Source: Pycnopodia helianthoides (Eukaryota; Echinodermata; Asteroidea; Forcipulatida; Asteriidae). Taken from it: a DNA stretch of 64,000 nt. The stretch is taken from positions 4,355,195 through 4,419,194 of the forward strand of contig CM063249.1 in assembly GCA_032158295.1 (NCBI GenBank), read 5' to 3'. The position numbers were made by a program, and so were the translations under genes. Under the pieces are notes generated by a model that saw nothing but the letters and a program-made list of their open reading frames with translations, made no database searches and had not been told where the DNA came from. Positions 1 to 9,564 of the stretch are shown here, piece by piece (positions within the stretch are counted from its first letter, which is position 1; the number at the start of each line of letters is the position of its first letter).

Positions 1-768
1 CTGAATGCAATGGTATCACTTTGCCTCAGCTTTAATTGTTCCAACAAAAGTTTGACCTGTTATTGGGATGGATCCAACTATCTTTGGAGCAGATCCAAAA
101 TACTTGGGACAGGTCCAACTATAGATAGGTTGCAATAGACCGATCCTTTAAGCCCCACCCCTTAGGTAGTACTACCAGGCGGTACCAGTCTCGACCAAGT
201 TCCGTTTGCAACTAACGGGAAAGTGATGCTGGGGAAATGCATGAAGTACAAACATCCGGTACTGGACTCGACCAGTTTATTTCATTTCGAAATTTTTTTT
301 TAAATATTATTTTGTGATAGCAATGGTTTGCTATGGAGACCCAATTTAGTTTCCTCTTCGGTTTTATGTTCTTTACTCCATGATTGGAGAAGGGGTGGGG
401 GCTCTATTTGAACTAATCAATATTGATCGATCGATAAAACTATTATGCTGTGTTTTTTGTTTAATGTTTAAAAATGATGATTATTTGGAAGGCTACCGAT
501 ACATTTGTTTTAGAATGTGGAAAATTGTGGATTCAAATTGTACCAGGGGCTTGAACATTTTTTTGCGAGGGCATGGTTGTTGAGGATCAGTTCACAGGAT
601 CAACGAGAGAGCGTTTGATTTCAATGAATGTTTTTTTTCTGCTATAAAGCAAACCTTTCCTGCATAAAGGCCGATAGCAATAGCAATATGCTGTTTTGAA
701 TCTTGGCACCAATTAATAATAATAATATTTTTTAAAAACTCTTTTGAAAACCAACGTTAATAGAAATA
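1..768 (+). repeat. Upstream block of lectin unit 1 (block D, copy 1)
   Basis: This stretch has no gene. Its sequence recurs upstream of lectin 2 (about 7830-9275), at 12340-13560, and in inverted fragments at 29040-29090, 31490-31690 and 35490-35560. Shared landmarks are the opening TGAATGCAATGGTATCACTT, the GATGGATCCAACTATCTTTG segment and the GATCAACGAGAGAGCGTTTG segment near 597-617. This copy lacks the GC-rich minisatellite seen in copies 2 and 3 and instead holds a terminus of another small element near 131-166. The short ORF at 380-583 matches nothing known to me. Confidence 0.75.
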
Positions 769-1130
769 GACACTTATATATATATACATATATATATATA
801 ATTTTTGTAGGGTAGATGGCCTCCCTTTCACATTGCTGTATATACTTTGGTCCTGTTCCCTATTGTTAATTGCATTTTACCCAATGCCTCGTGCCCCTTA
901 ATCTTGTCCTTTCATGTCTCCCGCCTGGTCCAGTAATCCTCCCTTTCACTGACCATCCTTTTGTCCCCACCACATAACTCTCATTGGCTCTTGACCGCCC
1001 CATTGTTTGTAAACTAACAACACTGATTGGCTATAATTTTCCCTCCTTTTTCTGGATACCATCCCATTGTTCTTTGCCTCTCTTTTTTGCTATAAATGGA
1101 TATGTTTTTCGTTTGTGCTTGTTTTTGCCT

Positions 1131-1160
1131 CTGACGAAGGTCCGGTTTGGATCGAAAGCT
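1131..1160 (+). ncRNA. Hammerhead ribozyme-like core, left arm
   Basis: The sequence contains CTGACGA, then GGTCC and GGATC able to pair as stem II (with one G-T pair) around a GGTTT loop, then GAAA. This is the conserved hammerhead core order. Hammerheads are known in Penelope-like terminal repeats. I have not established stems I and III or the cleavage site. Confidence 0.55.
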
Positions 1161-1178
1161 AAGGCCATCTACCCTACA

Positions 1179-1220
<42 letters not shown>

Positions 1221-1238
1221 TGTAGGGTAGATGGCCTT

Positions 1239-1268
1239 AGCTTTCGATCCAAACCGGACCTTCGTCAG
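1239..1268 (-). ncRNA. Hammerhead ribozyme-like core, right arm (sense to the element)
   Basis: This is the mirror copy of the core at 1131-1160, on the minus strand. It is in the same orientation as the reverse transcriptase frame, so it would be present in an element transcript. Confidence 0.55.
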
Positions 1269-1634
1269 AGGCAAAAACAAGCACAAACGAAAAACATATC
1301 CATTTATAGCAAAAAAGAGAGGCAAAGAACAATGGGATGGTATCCAGAAAAAGGAGGGAAAATTATAGCCAATCAGTGTTATTAGTTTACAAACAATGGG
1401 GCGGTCAAGAGCCAATGAGAGTTATGTGGTGGGGACAAAAGGATGGTCAGTGAAAGGGAGGATTACTGGACCAGGCGGGAGACATGAAAGGACAAGATTA
1501 AGGGGCACGAGGCATTGGGTAAAATGCAATTAACAATAGGGAACAGGACCAAAGTATATACAGCAATGTGAAAGGGAGGTAATTATAGAACAACAAGTCT
1601 GTGGAGAGAAGGGGTTATTAGGAAAAGAACAGGT

Positions 1635-1912
1635 CGATCTCCAAAAAACTTGTCGAGAAAAAGAACGGTAACAAAAAAATATGATTTTTAAAACAACTTA
1701 AGAATGGAAAACAAATCAATCATTGAAAGAACAGGTTATTACCAGTAATTGTATTTATATTACACAGAATGATCTCCAAAAAACTTGTCGAGAAAAAGAA
1801 CGGTAACAGTTAGCCAGTGGAGAAAATATGATTTTTAAAACAACTTAAGAATGGAAAACAAATCAATCATTGAAAGAACAGGTTATTACCAGTAATTGTA
1901 TTTATATTACAT
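1635..1912 (-). repeat. Two-copy tandem duplication in Penelope 3' region
   Basis: A unit of about 136 bp beginning GATCTCCAAAAAACTTGTCG occurs at 1635-1770 and again at 1771-1912. The second copy has a few extra bases (AGTTAGCCAGTGG) absent from the first. It lies between the reading frame and the terminal repeat. Confidence 0.85.
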
Positions 1913-1947
1913 AAAATAAATAAGTAAGCAGTAAATGAAGTGGGAAT

Positions 1948-3423
1948 TTATTTGACACCGGTGTTGATGTTAAGTCCAAAGGGTTGGACTGTCTTAAGTT
2001 GGTGAATCCAATGCGATTCTCTGAGTTTGCGGTGTGTGTCATCACCATTGCAAGCCTCAATCACCATAAGTTCAACATCTTTGACGTTGTGATTGGGGCT
2101 GTTGAAGTGGATGGAGACGGGGTACTGTTTCTTGGTCTTTATGGACGAGACATGGTTCGCAAAGCGAAGACTGAGTTTGGTCTTAGTCTCTCCCACATAT
2201 TGTAGTCCACATTTCTTACATGATATAACATAGACTACATTAGGTGTGCTACATTGGGAGTCGGTCTTGATGTTGTAAGAAGAGCCAGTGCTATGACTCT
2301 TTACTTTAAGTGCCGGTTTGATGTAGAGACATGTTCTACACTTGGAGCGGGTACATTTGTGACAACCTAGTATTTCTGTTATGGGTGGTGTTTGGCATGT
2401 ACCTGGTGGGAGTTTAGCCCTGACTAGGATGTCTCCCAGGTTTTTAGGGCGGCGGAATGCAACCATGGGGGGCTCAGGGATTGCTGAGCATAACCTGTTA
2501 GAGGAGTGAAGTATATTCATATTGTTATTGAGGATTGATGAGAGTTTAGGCAGTTTAGGGTGGAAGGTGGTGACTAGGGCAACTCTCTTGGTCGGGGCTT
2601 TTTTCGTTCTCGTGTTGGTCAACAAAGTGTGACGAGGTATGTTGAGGGCTCTGTTGATGGCAAGTTGGACCCTGCGTTCGCTGTGGCCCCTTGAAACAAG
2701 GTGTTTCCTTAGGTCGGATGAACGACTTTTGTACAAGGTATCTGTGGAACAGATACGCCTTATACGTAATGCTTGACTGTAAGCAATTGCCTTCTTACAG
2801 TGACTAGGGTGGCAACTGTTGGAGAGAAGATACTGGTGGGTGTCAGTGGGTTTGCTGTATACATCCGTAATAATGCCATTAGGGGATTTAGTTACGGTTA
2901 CATCTAGAAAGTTCACACTTGTGAGAGAGCATTCAGTGGTGAACTTTATGGTGGGGTGGAATGAGTTTATATGGTCGATAAACTCATCCAAGCTGTCTTG
3001 ACCACCACACCATATGGAGAAAATATCATCGATAAATCTCCACCAAACTAGTGGGCGGTTGGGGGCAGAGGACAGGAGTCTGCCCTCTAAGTCAGACATG
3101 AATAGGTTGGCATATGAGGGTGCCATTTTGGTACCCATTGCGGTACCTTGTACCTGTACAAAATGTCTGTCAGTAAATGAAAAATTGTTCTTAGTGAGAA
3201 TGTGGCTGATGAGTTCCTTAATCTCTCTCACTGAGGGGCGGGATTGTCTATTGGCCCTGAGAGCAGAGACACAAGCACTCATGCCTTCATTATGGGGTAT
3301 GTTAGTATACAGTGATGAAACATCCAGAGTAACCAGAATAGCAGAGTCAGGTATTTGATGTTTGACTTCCTCTAGTTTATGGAGGAAGTCTGTGGTATCC
3401 TTTATGAAGGACGGGATGCGAGT
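1948..3423 (-). CDS. Penelope-like reverse transcriptase with GIY-YIG endonuclease (5' partial)
   Basis: The protein would copy element RNA and nick target DNA. The frame is open from the (TA)n boundary at about 3423 to the stop at 1948; the first Met at 3282 is internal, because RT motif residues (LDVSSLYTNIP) are encoded just upstream of it. After that Met, the TAMGTKMAPSYANLFM block lies near residues 47-62 and the catalytic FIDD motif near 83-86. A Cys-rich linker (CHKC, CRTC) lies near 308-320. A GIY-YIG-type domain with VVYVI and LQYVGET runs from about 348 to 435. The N-terminal third of a full Penelope RT is missing, so this copy cannot be autonomous, yet the remaining frame has no stop or frameshift, which implies recent insertion. 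Confidence 0.9.
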   Translation of the reverse strand, partial: TRIPSFIKDTTDFLHKLEEVKHQIPDSAILVTLDVSSLYTNIPHNEGMSACVSALRANRQSRPSVREIKELISHILTKNNFSFTDRHFVQVQGTAMGTKMAPSYANLFMSDLEGRLLSSAPNRPLVWWRFIDDIFSIWCGGQDSLDEFIDHINSFHPTIKFTTECSLTSVNFLDVTVTKSPNGIITDVYSKPTDTHQYLLSNSCHPSHCKKAIAYSQALRIRRICSTDTLYKSRSSDLRKHLVSRGHSERRVQLAINRALNIPRHTLLTNTRTKKAPTKRVALVTTFHPKLPKLSSILNNNMNILHSSNRLCSAIPEPPMVAFRRPKNLGDILVRAKLPPGTCQTPPITEILGCHKCTRSKCRTCLYIKPALKVKSHSTGSSYNIKTDSQCSTPNVVYVISCKKCGLQYVGETKTKLSLRFANHVSSIKTKKQYPVSIHFNSPNHNVKDVELMVIEACNGDDTHRKLRESHWIHQLKTVQPFGLNINTGVK

Positions 3424-3524
3424 TATATATATATATATATATAACTACTAAACATTTCAAAGGTGACTATTATTGCATTGTTCGTGACTGTGTCTATAAA
3501 TCAGCAATACGTGTGTAAAAGCCA

Positions 3525-3850
3525 AATCAGTCTCCTGACGATGACTAGAGCAAGCTAGTCAAAACGTTGAGACCAAAAAGAACTCACTCCGCGGCAGTGC
3601 AATTAATTACGAGAAGCCCCCCCCCCCCGATCCACAAAGCTAAAGTAGTAGTCCAGGCCGATTTCTTACCTCCCGCCCAGGTATAGTAGTTAATAAAAGC
3701 AGGACAGATCTTTTCAGAACTGAGAAGTCTCCCGAATTCCGAAAATCTACTCCGCGGTAGTAGAACAAAATAATAGCAAGACAAGTTCTCTAAAGAACTA
3801 AATCTACACAGCAAAGTAGATATTTATACACATGGTGTTACCGCAAACTG
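3525..3850 (+). mobile_element. 326-bp insertion in lectin-1 upstream region, Penelope/hammerhead-like
   Basis: Compared with the lectin-2 upstream sequence, this segment is extra. It is flanked by the 8-bp direct repeat AAAAGCCA (3517-3524 and 3851-3858). It starts with a hammerhead-like motif (CTGACGA at 3535, a 7-bp stem, then AAAAC) enclosed by GTCTC and GAGAC, a layout seen in Penelope terminal repeats. No coding frame is evident. Confidence 0.65.
3535..3566 (+). ncRNA. Degenerate hammerhead-like motif
   Basis: CTGACGA is followed by TGACTAG, a short loop, CTAGTCA and AAAC. The stem-II pairing is perfect over 7 bp. The base expected to be G in the GAAA core is A, so cleavage is doubtful. 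Confidence 0.4.
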
Positions 3851-3925
3851 AAAAGCCAGACGTTTCCTGGATACAAAAGTACATGTAGCCAAAGCATCCA
3901 GGAAACAAAGTAATGCAAATTAACG

Positions 3926-4006
3926 GTCACGTGGTCCCCTCTCTGATTGATCAGTCGATCAGCAGTCAGGTACACGTTCAGTCCTGAAAAAGGCAATTTA
4001 AAAAAG
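3926..4006 (+). promoter_or_regulatory. Lectin-1 promoter module (CACGTG box and TTTAAAAAAG)
   Basis: CACGTG sits at 3928-3933 within GGTCACGTGGTCC, followed by a TGATCAGTCGATCAG segment and TTTAAAAAAG at 3997-4006, 67 bp before the ATG. The same order is found upstream of the other lectins. The TTTAAAAA element probably replaces a TATA box. Confidence 0.6.
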
Positions 4007-4072
4007 AGTACAATATTGAGGACCTCATCTTCAAATTGTGCCTTGCATGCAGTACGAGCGATTACTATAAAT

Positions 4073-4576
4073 ATGGCTTTCTTTCTCCGAGTTACGGTGA
4101 TGGTCATGGCTGTGATTGGGCTGACCAGTGCCGGATGTCCACCGCTGTGGACTCGCTATCGTAGCAACTGCTACCGTTTCATGGGCCGTGAAGTTTCGTG
4201 GACCGATGCAGAAAACAACTGCCATCAGTTCTTTACCATCAGCGGACAGGGCCATCTTGCGTCCGTGCACAGCTCTGACGAAGATGCCTTCCTGATCCAG
4301 TATTTGGAGTCTTCAGTCGTCTCTGCAGACGAAAAACAAGTGTGGATTGGGTTGTCCGACCAATCCATTGAAGGGAATTTCAGCTGGAGTGACGGCACGG
4401 CGTTGGACTATGAGGGATGGCTAGACTATAAAGGTAGACAACCGGATAATAATGGCAACGAAGATTGCGGTGAATTTTTGTTTGCTAGCTCCAGCGTGAA
4501 GGGTTGGAATGACAACCAATGCAACAATGTTCGTTCATACGTCTGCAAGATGCCGACTGTCAAGAGCTGTTTTTGA
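4073..4576 (+). CDS. C-type lectin 1, secreted, QPD type
   Basis: A single-exon, single-domain C-type lectin of 167 residues. The start is the internal Met at 4073, not the upstream in-frame Met at 3947, because it begins a hydrophobic signal peptide (residues 1-20, ending LTSA) shared by all paralogues. The domain spans residues 21-160. Cys22/33, Cys50/158 and Cys132/150 fit the long-form three-disulfide pattern. Calcium and sugar-site residues QPD (123-125), the NEDC acidic segment and WND (145-147) are present; QPD usually predicts galactose preference. An additional Cys166 near the C terminus is conserved in the array and could form a dimer bond. The likely role is extracellular carbohydrate recognition, possibly immune. 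Expression and ligand are unknown. Confidence 0.93.
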   Translation: MAFFLRVTVMVMAVIGLTSAGCPPLWTRYRSNCYRFMGREVSWTDAENNCHQFFTISGQGHLASVHSSDEDAFLIQYLESSVVSADEKQVWIGLSDQSIEGNFSWSDGTALDYEGWLDYKGRQPDNNGNEDCGEFLFASSSVKGWNDNQCNNVRSYVCKMPTVKSCF

Positions 4577-4666
4577 ATAATTGGTGAACAACACCGATGA
4601 AAGCAAACATGCCGCTTCCATAATCATTAAGAGAAAACAAAATCACACTTATAAATTGGGGACATG

Positions 4667-4672
4667 AATAAA
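4667..4672 (+). terminator. AATAAA polyadenylation signal of lectin 1
   Basis: A canonical signal about 90 bp after the stop codon. It predicts a short 3' UTR ending before the minisatellite at 4763. Confidence 0.6.
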
Positions 4673-4762
4673 CCATAGAGAATTAAATAAGTATTGTACG
4701 AAATGCATTTAAGCTGTGACCACGGATGGTCATTAATCACCACTCAGGACAGTGAGCCGATC

Positions 4763-4868
4763 GACAGTTACCCACAACAGTTACTCACCAGAGTCACCCA
4801 CAACAGTTACTTGCAGTCACTCACAACAGATACTCGCCAGAGTCACCCACAACAGTTACTCGCCAAAC
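4763..4868 (+). repeat. Lectin-1 downstream minisatellite (23/26-bp units, about 4 copies)
   Basis: Units centre on ACAACAGTTACTCGCC with either CAGTCACTC (23 bp) or CAGAGTCACCC (26 bp) between. Both unit lengths coexist here. The same minisatellite lies 140-190 bp beyond the stop of all six lectins. Confidence 0.9.
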
Positions 4869-5618
4869 TCTATCCATACTGCTTCTTGAGTGTCATCATC
4901 AAAATCCGAAGCCAAACACAAGAGATTTGAAAATTAGCCGTACAATCATTAATTGGCATTTAAACTGTACAAGCCTAACACGGTGCAACTGCATTAACTC
5001 ACTGTCTCTACAGATTGAACTTTAAGTGAGACTCCAAGGATTGACAAAAATGTAGAGTTTATTCAGTTCTACCAACTCGCTCATCGTGATTCGTCTATAT
5101 CTCCACTGTTCTTGTATGGCAACCCGGGGGGAAAAACCAACATTGAAAACTCAATGAAACATTCGATAATTTGATGGTTTACCCACGTGACCGCATCTAT
5201 CAACAAACAGTGGAATAAGCCGTGCTTTTTGACATGGTTTACTAAAATTCTTAATTAAATTGTTCTTTGTCAACATAACACTGGAACAATAACAATGAAA
5301 CATTCGATAATTTGATAGTTTGCCCACGTGACCGCATCTATCAACAAACGGTGGAATAAGACGTGCTTTTTGACATGGTTTACTAAAATTCTTAATTAAA
5401 TTGTTCTTTGTCAACATAACACTGAAAAAAATACTGCTTAAAGTTTATATTTGGTGCTTGTTTGTGGGAAGTATTTTGCTTTTTGTGCCTATTTTCTGAA
5501 AAGAAAATGAGCACTTCAGGAGTTTCTCAGAGTGCCTGATATACTGGATGGATGAATTGTATTTCATGGGAGATCTTCTTACACACAATGAACAATTATA
5601 AGACATACATGAGGCTTG
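4869..5618 (+). repeat. Conserved 3' flank of lectin unit 1 with internal duplication
   Basis: There is no gene. The sequence matches the 3' flanks of the other units. A segment of about 140 bp starting AATGAAACATTCGATAATTT occurs twice (5153-5292 and 5293-5425), whereas lectin 2 has it once (from about 10563). The 88-residue ORF here is only this duplication read through. Confidence 0.8.
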
Positions 5619-7148
5619 CAAGGGCGTCGATGGGTGGGGGACGGGGGGGGACATGCCCCCCCCCCAACTTTTTGATTGACTGTTCATCAGAAATATGCAA
5701 CAAAATATAAAAATATACACCATTTCCTTGATTCAATATTTTATCATAAATGTTTAAAATGTTTTCTTATTTGGCTCTGATTGACCACGCGCAGAATGAT
5801 ATTTTGGGCCTATTTCCATTTCTATAATACAGACATTAACCGACAAGTTTCGTCCAAGACATAAACGCCAAAATTCCGCTTACAAACCTTGTTTGCATTC
5901 AAGTTATGCGTCATTTGTGTATGCTATAATGTACGGTACATGATCCCATGATCCCTCCACAAAGAAAGTCTGTGTGTGCGCGCACGTGTTTGTTAGGCCT
6001 GCGCTAAACGTCGCACTTTTGCCGAGCCGAACTCAAATGTTTTCAGTTCGATTCGACACGGCAAGAGCACGACGTTTGTCACCGTGTCGTGCCGCTACCG
6101 TGCTTGCCGTGCTTCACGGCAGTGCCGAACTTAAATAAAACGTTTGCGCTAAACGTCGCTCTTTTGTCGAATTTAATTCCTAATTTTACAACTGTTTGAG
6201 TTCGACACGACAAACGTGCGACGTTTAGCGCAGGCCTTACAATCGCACAATGCACAAAATGTAGTGCAGTTTGGGCCATGTGGAAGAAGCAGTGTTTTTT
6301 CGAAGACACACGATAAACGCCGGACTCCCGAAGCACATTAAAATGGATATTAAAAAATTCTTTTTTCCAACAGAAACAAAAGTCCTTTTTAGCGAGTTCC
6401 AACAACCCCTTCCCCTTCCAACCCCCCCTTTAAAAAAAAACCCTCTCTTTCATGCACGTGGTTACATAACAGCATCAAAAATTAGCTCTGTTCTAACCAT
6501 TGCCTTGAGTACTTGGATAACGGAGACACTTGTCGTCCACCAAAAAGCAACATCCAAACAGTCAGGTGATGATTTACTACCAGAGACCACACCGACATGT
6601 GTCTTCCCTTCACTGCCAATCTATCTTTGCTAGCACCGGATCTGGTTCCGAAATTCCTGCTCCATGGTGCATTTCACTCAAGTTTATTTTGGCAGTCTCC
6701 TCTTCACACAAACCATCCTTTCCAGACCCCACCCCCTACCAACGCCTGTTCCCCTTCTGGTTTTGCCCTTTATCTTAACCACAACCCCCATCGCCTCATA
6801 CGTTCTTTAAAGCTTTAGTTTCCATACATGATTCTCCATTAAAAGGGAAGATTTTTATAATTTACTATAACTAAGGCTTTTTGAACACTTTGAGTGAGCT
6901 CCGGTACTACTATTTTTTGTGCTAGTCCTCTAAAAACACTCTATATGATGCTTATATACAAAACCATCAAAATGTTTTTTTGTGGGCACACTAGTCTCAT
7001 CTTAATGGTCTGTTTACACAAGGTTACATGTATGATTCACTTTTCCCCTACACACAAAAAATATCAATTAAAACAAAAGAAAAACGACAAATTGTTCATG
7101 ACTTGCTCGCCCGTCCCCCCTACTTTTCAGTAGCAATCGACGCCCTTC
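5619..7148 (+). mobile_element. hAT-like nonautonomous transposon, 1530 bp
   Basis: The ends are inverted repeats: CAAGGGCGTCGAT at the left and ATCGACGCCCTTC at the right. They are flanked by the 8-bp duplication GAGGCTTG (5611-5618 and 7149-7156). The lectin-2 unit carries the uninterrupted site near 10870 with a single GAGGCTTG. An 8-bp duplication suits the hAT superfamily. I find no transposase frame, so the copy is probably mobilised in trans. The interior includes a nested element at 5996-6236 and a G/C-homopolymer stretch near the left end. Confidence 0.8.
5996..6236. mobile_element. Nested 241-bp MITE, PIF/Harbinger-like
   Basis: The terminal inverted repeats begin GGCCTGCGCTAAACGTCGCA and end with the reverse complement (mismatches lie further in). 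Flanking TTA trinucleotides (5993-5995 and 6237-6239) fit the 3-bp duplication of PIF/Harbinger elements. The interior repeats CGACACGGCAAG-type sequence. It sits wholly inside the hAT-like element. Confidence 0.75.
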
Positions 7149-7829
7149 GAGGCTTGCATTGTAAAGATTTATACTTGTCTATTAGTTAGTTCCGAAAACG
7201 GCTGGTAATAGTCAGAGCGCCATGTCAATTTAGAGGCTGACTGTCGACTATTTAGATAACGAAAACGTTTGAATTTATAATCAATGTTGCTTTTTTAGTT
7301 TTAGTTGAGCTAAATGAATGCAAATCATTGTTTTCGAAGAGATAGATTACTTCAAATGTTTAACTTTGACTAAGCACACCATATAAACAACCTGTGCTGT
7401 GTTTAGTCATCAGACTCGGTTATGTCATTAATTAGAGACCTTACACAGAGACATAAACATCCTGTTTTGAGGGGGATTTTGTTCTTGGCAGCATTGAGAA
7501 ATCGAACTTAACAATGTTGGGTTTTGTATATATGGTCTTTGCATTAACTTCCTCGTCGTTGAAATCGTTTCAGAAGGAAATATTTCTCTTGTGGAAATGT
7601 ATTGGTGTTAATTCGATAGCTAGTGAGATTTTAGATTGACTAATCGCTAGATTGCTTTTTACTATACTAGTGCATGTACTGTACTTGATTTTGTTTAAAT
7701 ATGGAATGAATAATAATCTTTGCATTCATCTGCTTAGATGCTTTTGAAGGCATTTTGAAGTCATTTTGATTATTTTTGTGTTATTATTGGTGTTATTTTT
7801 TTGTAAGAGATCCTCTCGTGTCCCGATAC
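7149..7829 (+). repeat. Continuation of lectin-unit 3' flank
   Basis: There is no gene. The sequence resumes the unit after the hAT-like insertion and parallels 10878-11520 closely, including GCTGACTGTCGACTATTTAG and the TTTTGAAGGCATTTTGAAGT segment. Confidence 0.8.
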
Positions 7830-9275
7830 GGAGTACCTATTCTGAATGCAATGGTATCACTTTGCCTCTGCTTTAATTGTTCCAACAAAAGTTTGACCCG
7901 TTATTGGGATGGATCCAACTATCTTTGGAACAGATCCAAAATACTTGGGAACAACCCTTCACCCCATTGCACCAAGCTGAATCCCCAACATCCCTGCACT
8001 GCTGCACACCCCTGCCCCCTGTGCACTAAGCTGAATCCCCCAACACCCCTGCACACACCTGCACCTATGCACAGCGTGCACCAAGCTGAATTCGGCTTGA
8101 AGCAGGGGTGTCGGGGGATTCAGCTTAGTGCACGGGGTGCAGGGGTGTACAGCAGGGACGTTGGGAATTCAGCTTGTTGCACACCCCAGCAAACCCGTGC
8201 ACCCCATGCACCAATGCACCAAGCTGAATCCCCAACATCCCTGCTTCTAGCTGAATCCCAAAACACCCCTGCACACCCATGCACCCCGTGCACCAAGCTG
8301 AATCCCCAGTGTAACCCCGCCCACATCACTTTCCTTACATCTCCATTGGACGGGGGGGGGGGGGGGTAGTACTACCATACCAGGCGGTACCAGTCTCTAC
8401 CTGTGGTTGTTTGCCTGAAATACAAAACAAAGTTCCGTTTGCAATTATGGGAAAGTGATGCTGGGGAAATGCAGGAAGTACAACCGTCCGGTACTAGACT
8501 CGACCATTTCGAAAACAGGGTTGATGTGAAAGCCTATTGTGTTTTTTTAGATAATTTTGTGATAGCAATGGTGTGCTCTGGAGAACCAATTTAGTTTCCT
8601 CTTCGGTTTTATATTCTTTATTCCATGATTGGAGCGGGGGGGGGGGGGGGGCTCTATTTGAACTAATCAATTGATCGATCGATGAAACTATTATGCTCTG
8701 TTTTATGATTATTGTTTAAAAATGATGATTATTTGGAAGGCTAGCGAAACATCTGTTCTAGAATGTGGAAAAATCGTGAATTAAATTGACCTTTTTTGCT
8801 AGAGCATGGTCGTTGAGAATCAGTTCACAGGATCAACGAGAGAGCGTTTGATTTCACTGAATGTATATTCTGCTAATAAAGCAAAACATTTCTGCATAAA
8901 GGCCGATAACAGTATAATACTATTATGCTGTTTTGAATCTTGGCACCAATTAACAATAATAATATTTTAAAAAACTCTTTTGAAAAACCAACGTTGAACT
9001 GGTCTCTTTCAACTTATGTGATGTATATATTGGGTAATACTTCGGTAATGACCCCTAACAGAAGTTATGTATTTTTTTATCCGTACCCCCTACCTGTTAT
9101 AAAGATAGTAATGGTAGTAAAGCATGCTGTGAAATTATTTCGTCTGAGGTGCCCCCGTTGATTAGACATTATGTAAAAGCCGCTGCAGGTCAGTTGATGG
9201 ATTTGACCTTTTTGATATAAATATAAGTTTTTTGCTGTTGCTGTTTTCTCAAGAAATAGACTCTCGTGTATTTAA
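7830..9275 (+). repeat. Upstream block D, copy 2 (precedes lectin 2)
   Basis: There is no gene. This is the block at 1-768 plus an internal GC-rich minisatellite (7968-8330) and poly-G runs at about 8350 and 8637. ORFs in the minisatellite are low-complexity and not credible. Confidence 0.75.
7968..8330 (+). repeat. GC-rich minisatellite (CACCAAGCTGAATCCCCAAC units)
   Basis: Irregular units of about 30-40 bp contain GCACCAAGCTGAATCCCC and ACACCCCTGCAC. Part of the array is inverted (8090-8170). A close relative is at 12472-12890. The reverse complement resembles the 27-bp array at 49.9-50.9 kb. Confidence 0.75.
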
Positions 9276-9422
9276 CTAAACATTTCGAAGGTGACTATCA
9301 TTGCATCGTTCGTGACTGTGCCTACACATCAGCAATACGTGGGTATAAACCAAACGTTTACTGATGGCTACAAAAGTACATGTAGCCAAAGCATCCGGTA
9401 AACAAAGTTCTGCGAATTGTCG

Positions 9423-9503
9423 GTCACGTGGTCCTCTTTCTGATTTATCAGTCGATCAGCGGTCAGGTACACGTTCAGTCCTGAAAAGGGCAATTTAAAA
9501 AAG
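9423..9503 (+). promoter_or_regulatory. Lectin-2 promoter module
   Basis: CACGTG at 9425-9430 and TTTAAAAAAG at 9494-9503 are in the same order as upstream of lectin 1. The ATG follows 61 bp after the A-rich element. Confidence 0.6.
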
Positions 9504-9564
9504 AGTACAAACTTTAGGACCCCATCTTTAAATTGTGCAATACTTGTGACAACTAAAGGGTAGG

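Larger units (their letters stand above)
820..1579. repeat. Near-perfect 760-bp palindrome (inverted Penelope terminal repeats)
   Basis: The two arms, 820-1199 and 1200-1579, are reverse complements with very few differences and no spacer; the centre is an AT run flanked by AAATTT. As a consequence a nearly identical 133-residue ORF appears on both strands (984-1385 plus, 1014-1415 minus). The ORF is a by-product of the symmetry and resembles no known protein. The right arm continues into the Penelope 3' region. Confidence 0.9.
769..3444 (-). mobile_element. Penelope-like retroelement with palindromic terminal repeat, 5'-truncated
   Basis: The insertion lies between (TA)n tracts at about 777-800 and 3425-3443. 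It separates the lectin-1 promoter from its upstream block, which is uninterrupted at the corresponding place upstream of lectin 2. Read on the minus strand it has a reverse transcriptase/GIY-YIG reading frame, a 3' region with a tandem duplication, and a terminal repeat followed by its own inverted copy (820-1579). Inverted long terminal repeats, a GIY-YIG domain and hammerhead motifs are established marks of Penelope-like elements. The coding region starts inside the RT domain, so the element is truncated at its 5' end. Confidence 0.85.

Noticed and set aside
984..1415. Two overlapping 133-residue ORFs on opposite strands with nearly the same sequence
   Set aside because: They arise because the region is a palindrome; no domain is recognisable, and the frame crosses the AT-repeat centre.
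3947..4072. N-terminal extension of lectin 1 from the upstream Met
   Set aside because: It covers the promoter module and 5' UTR; the other lectins start at the MAFFL/MAFLI signal peptide.
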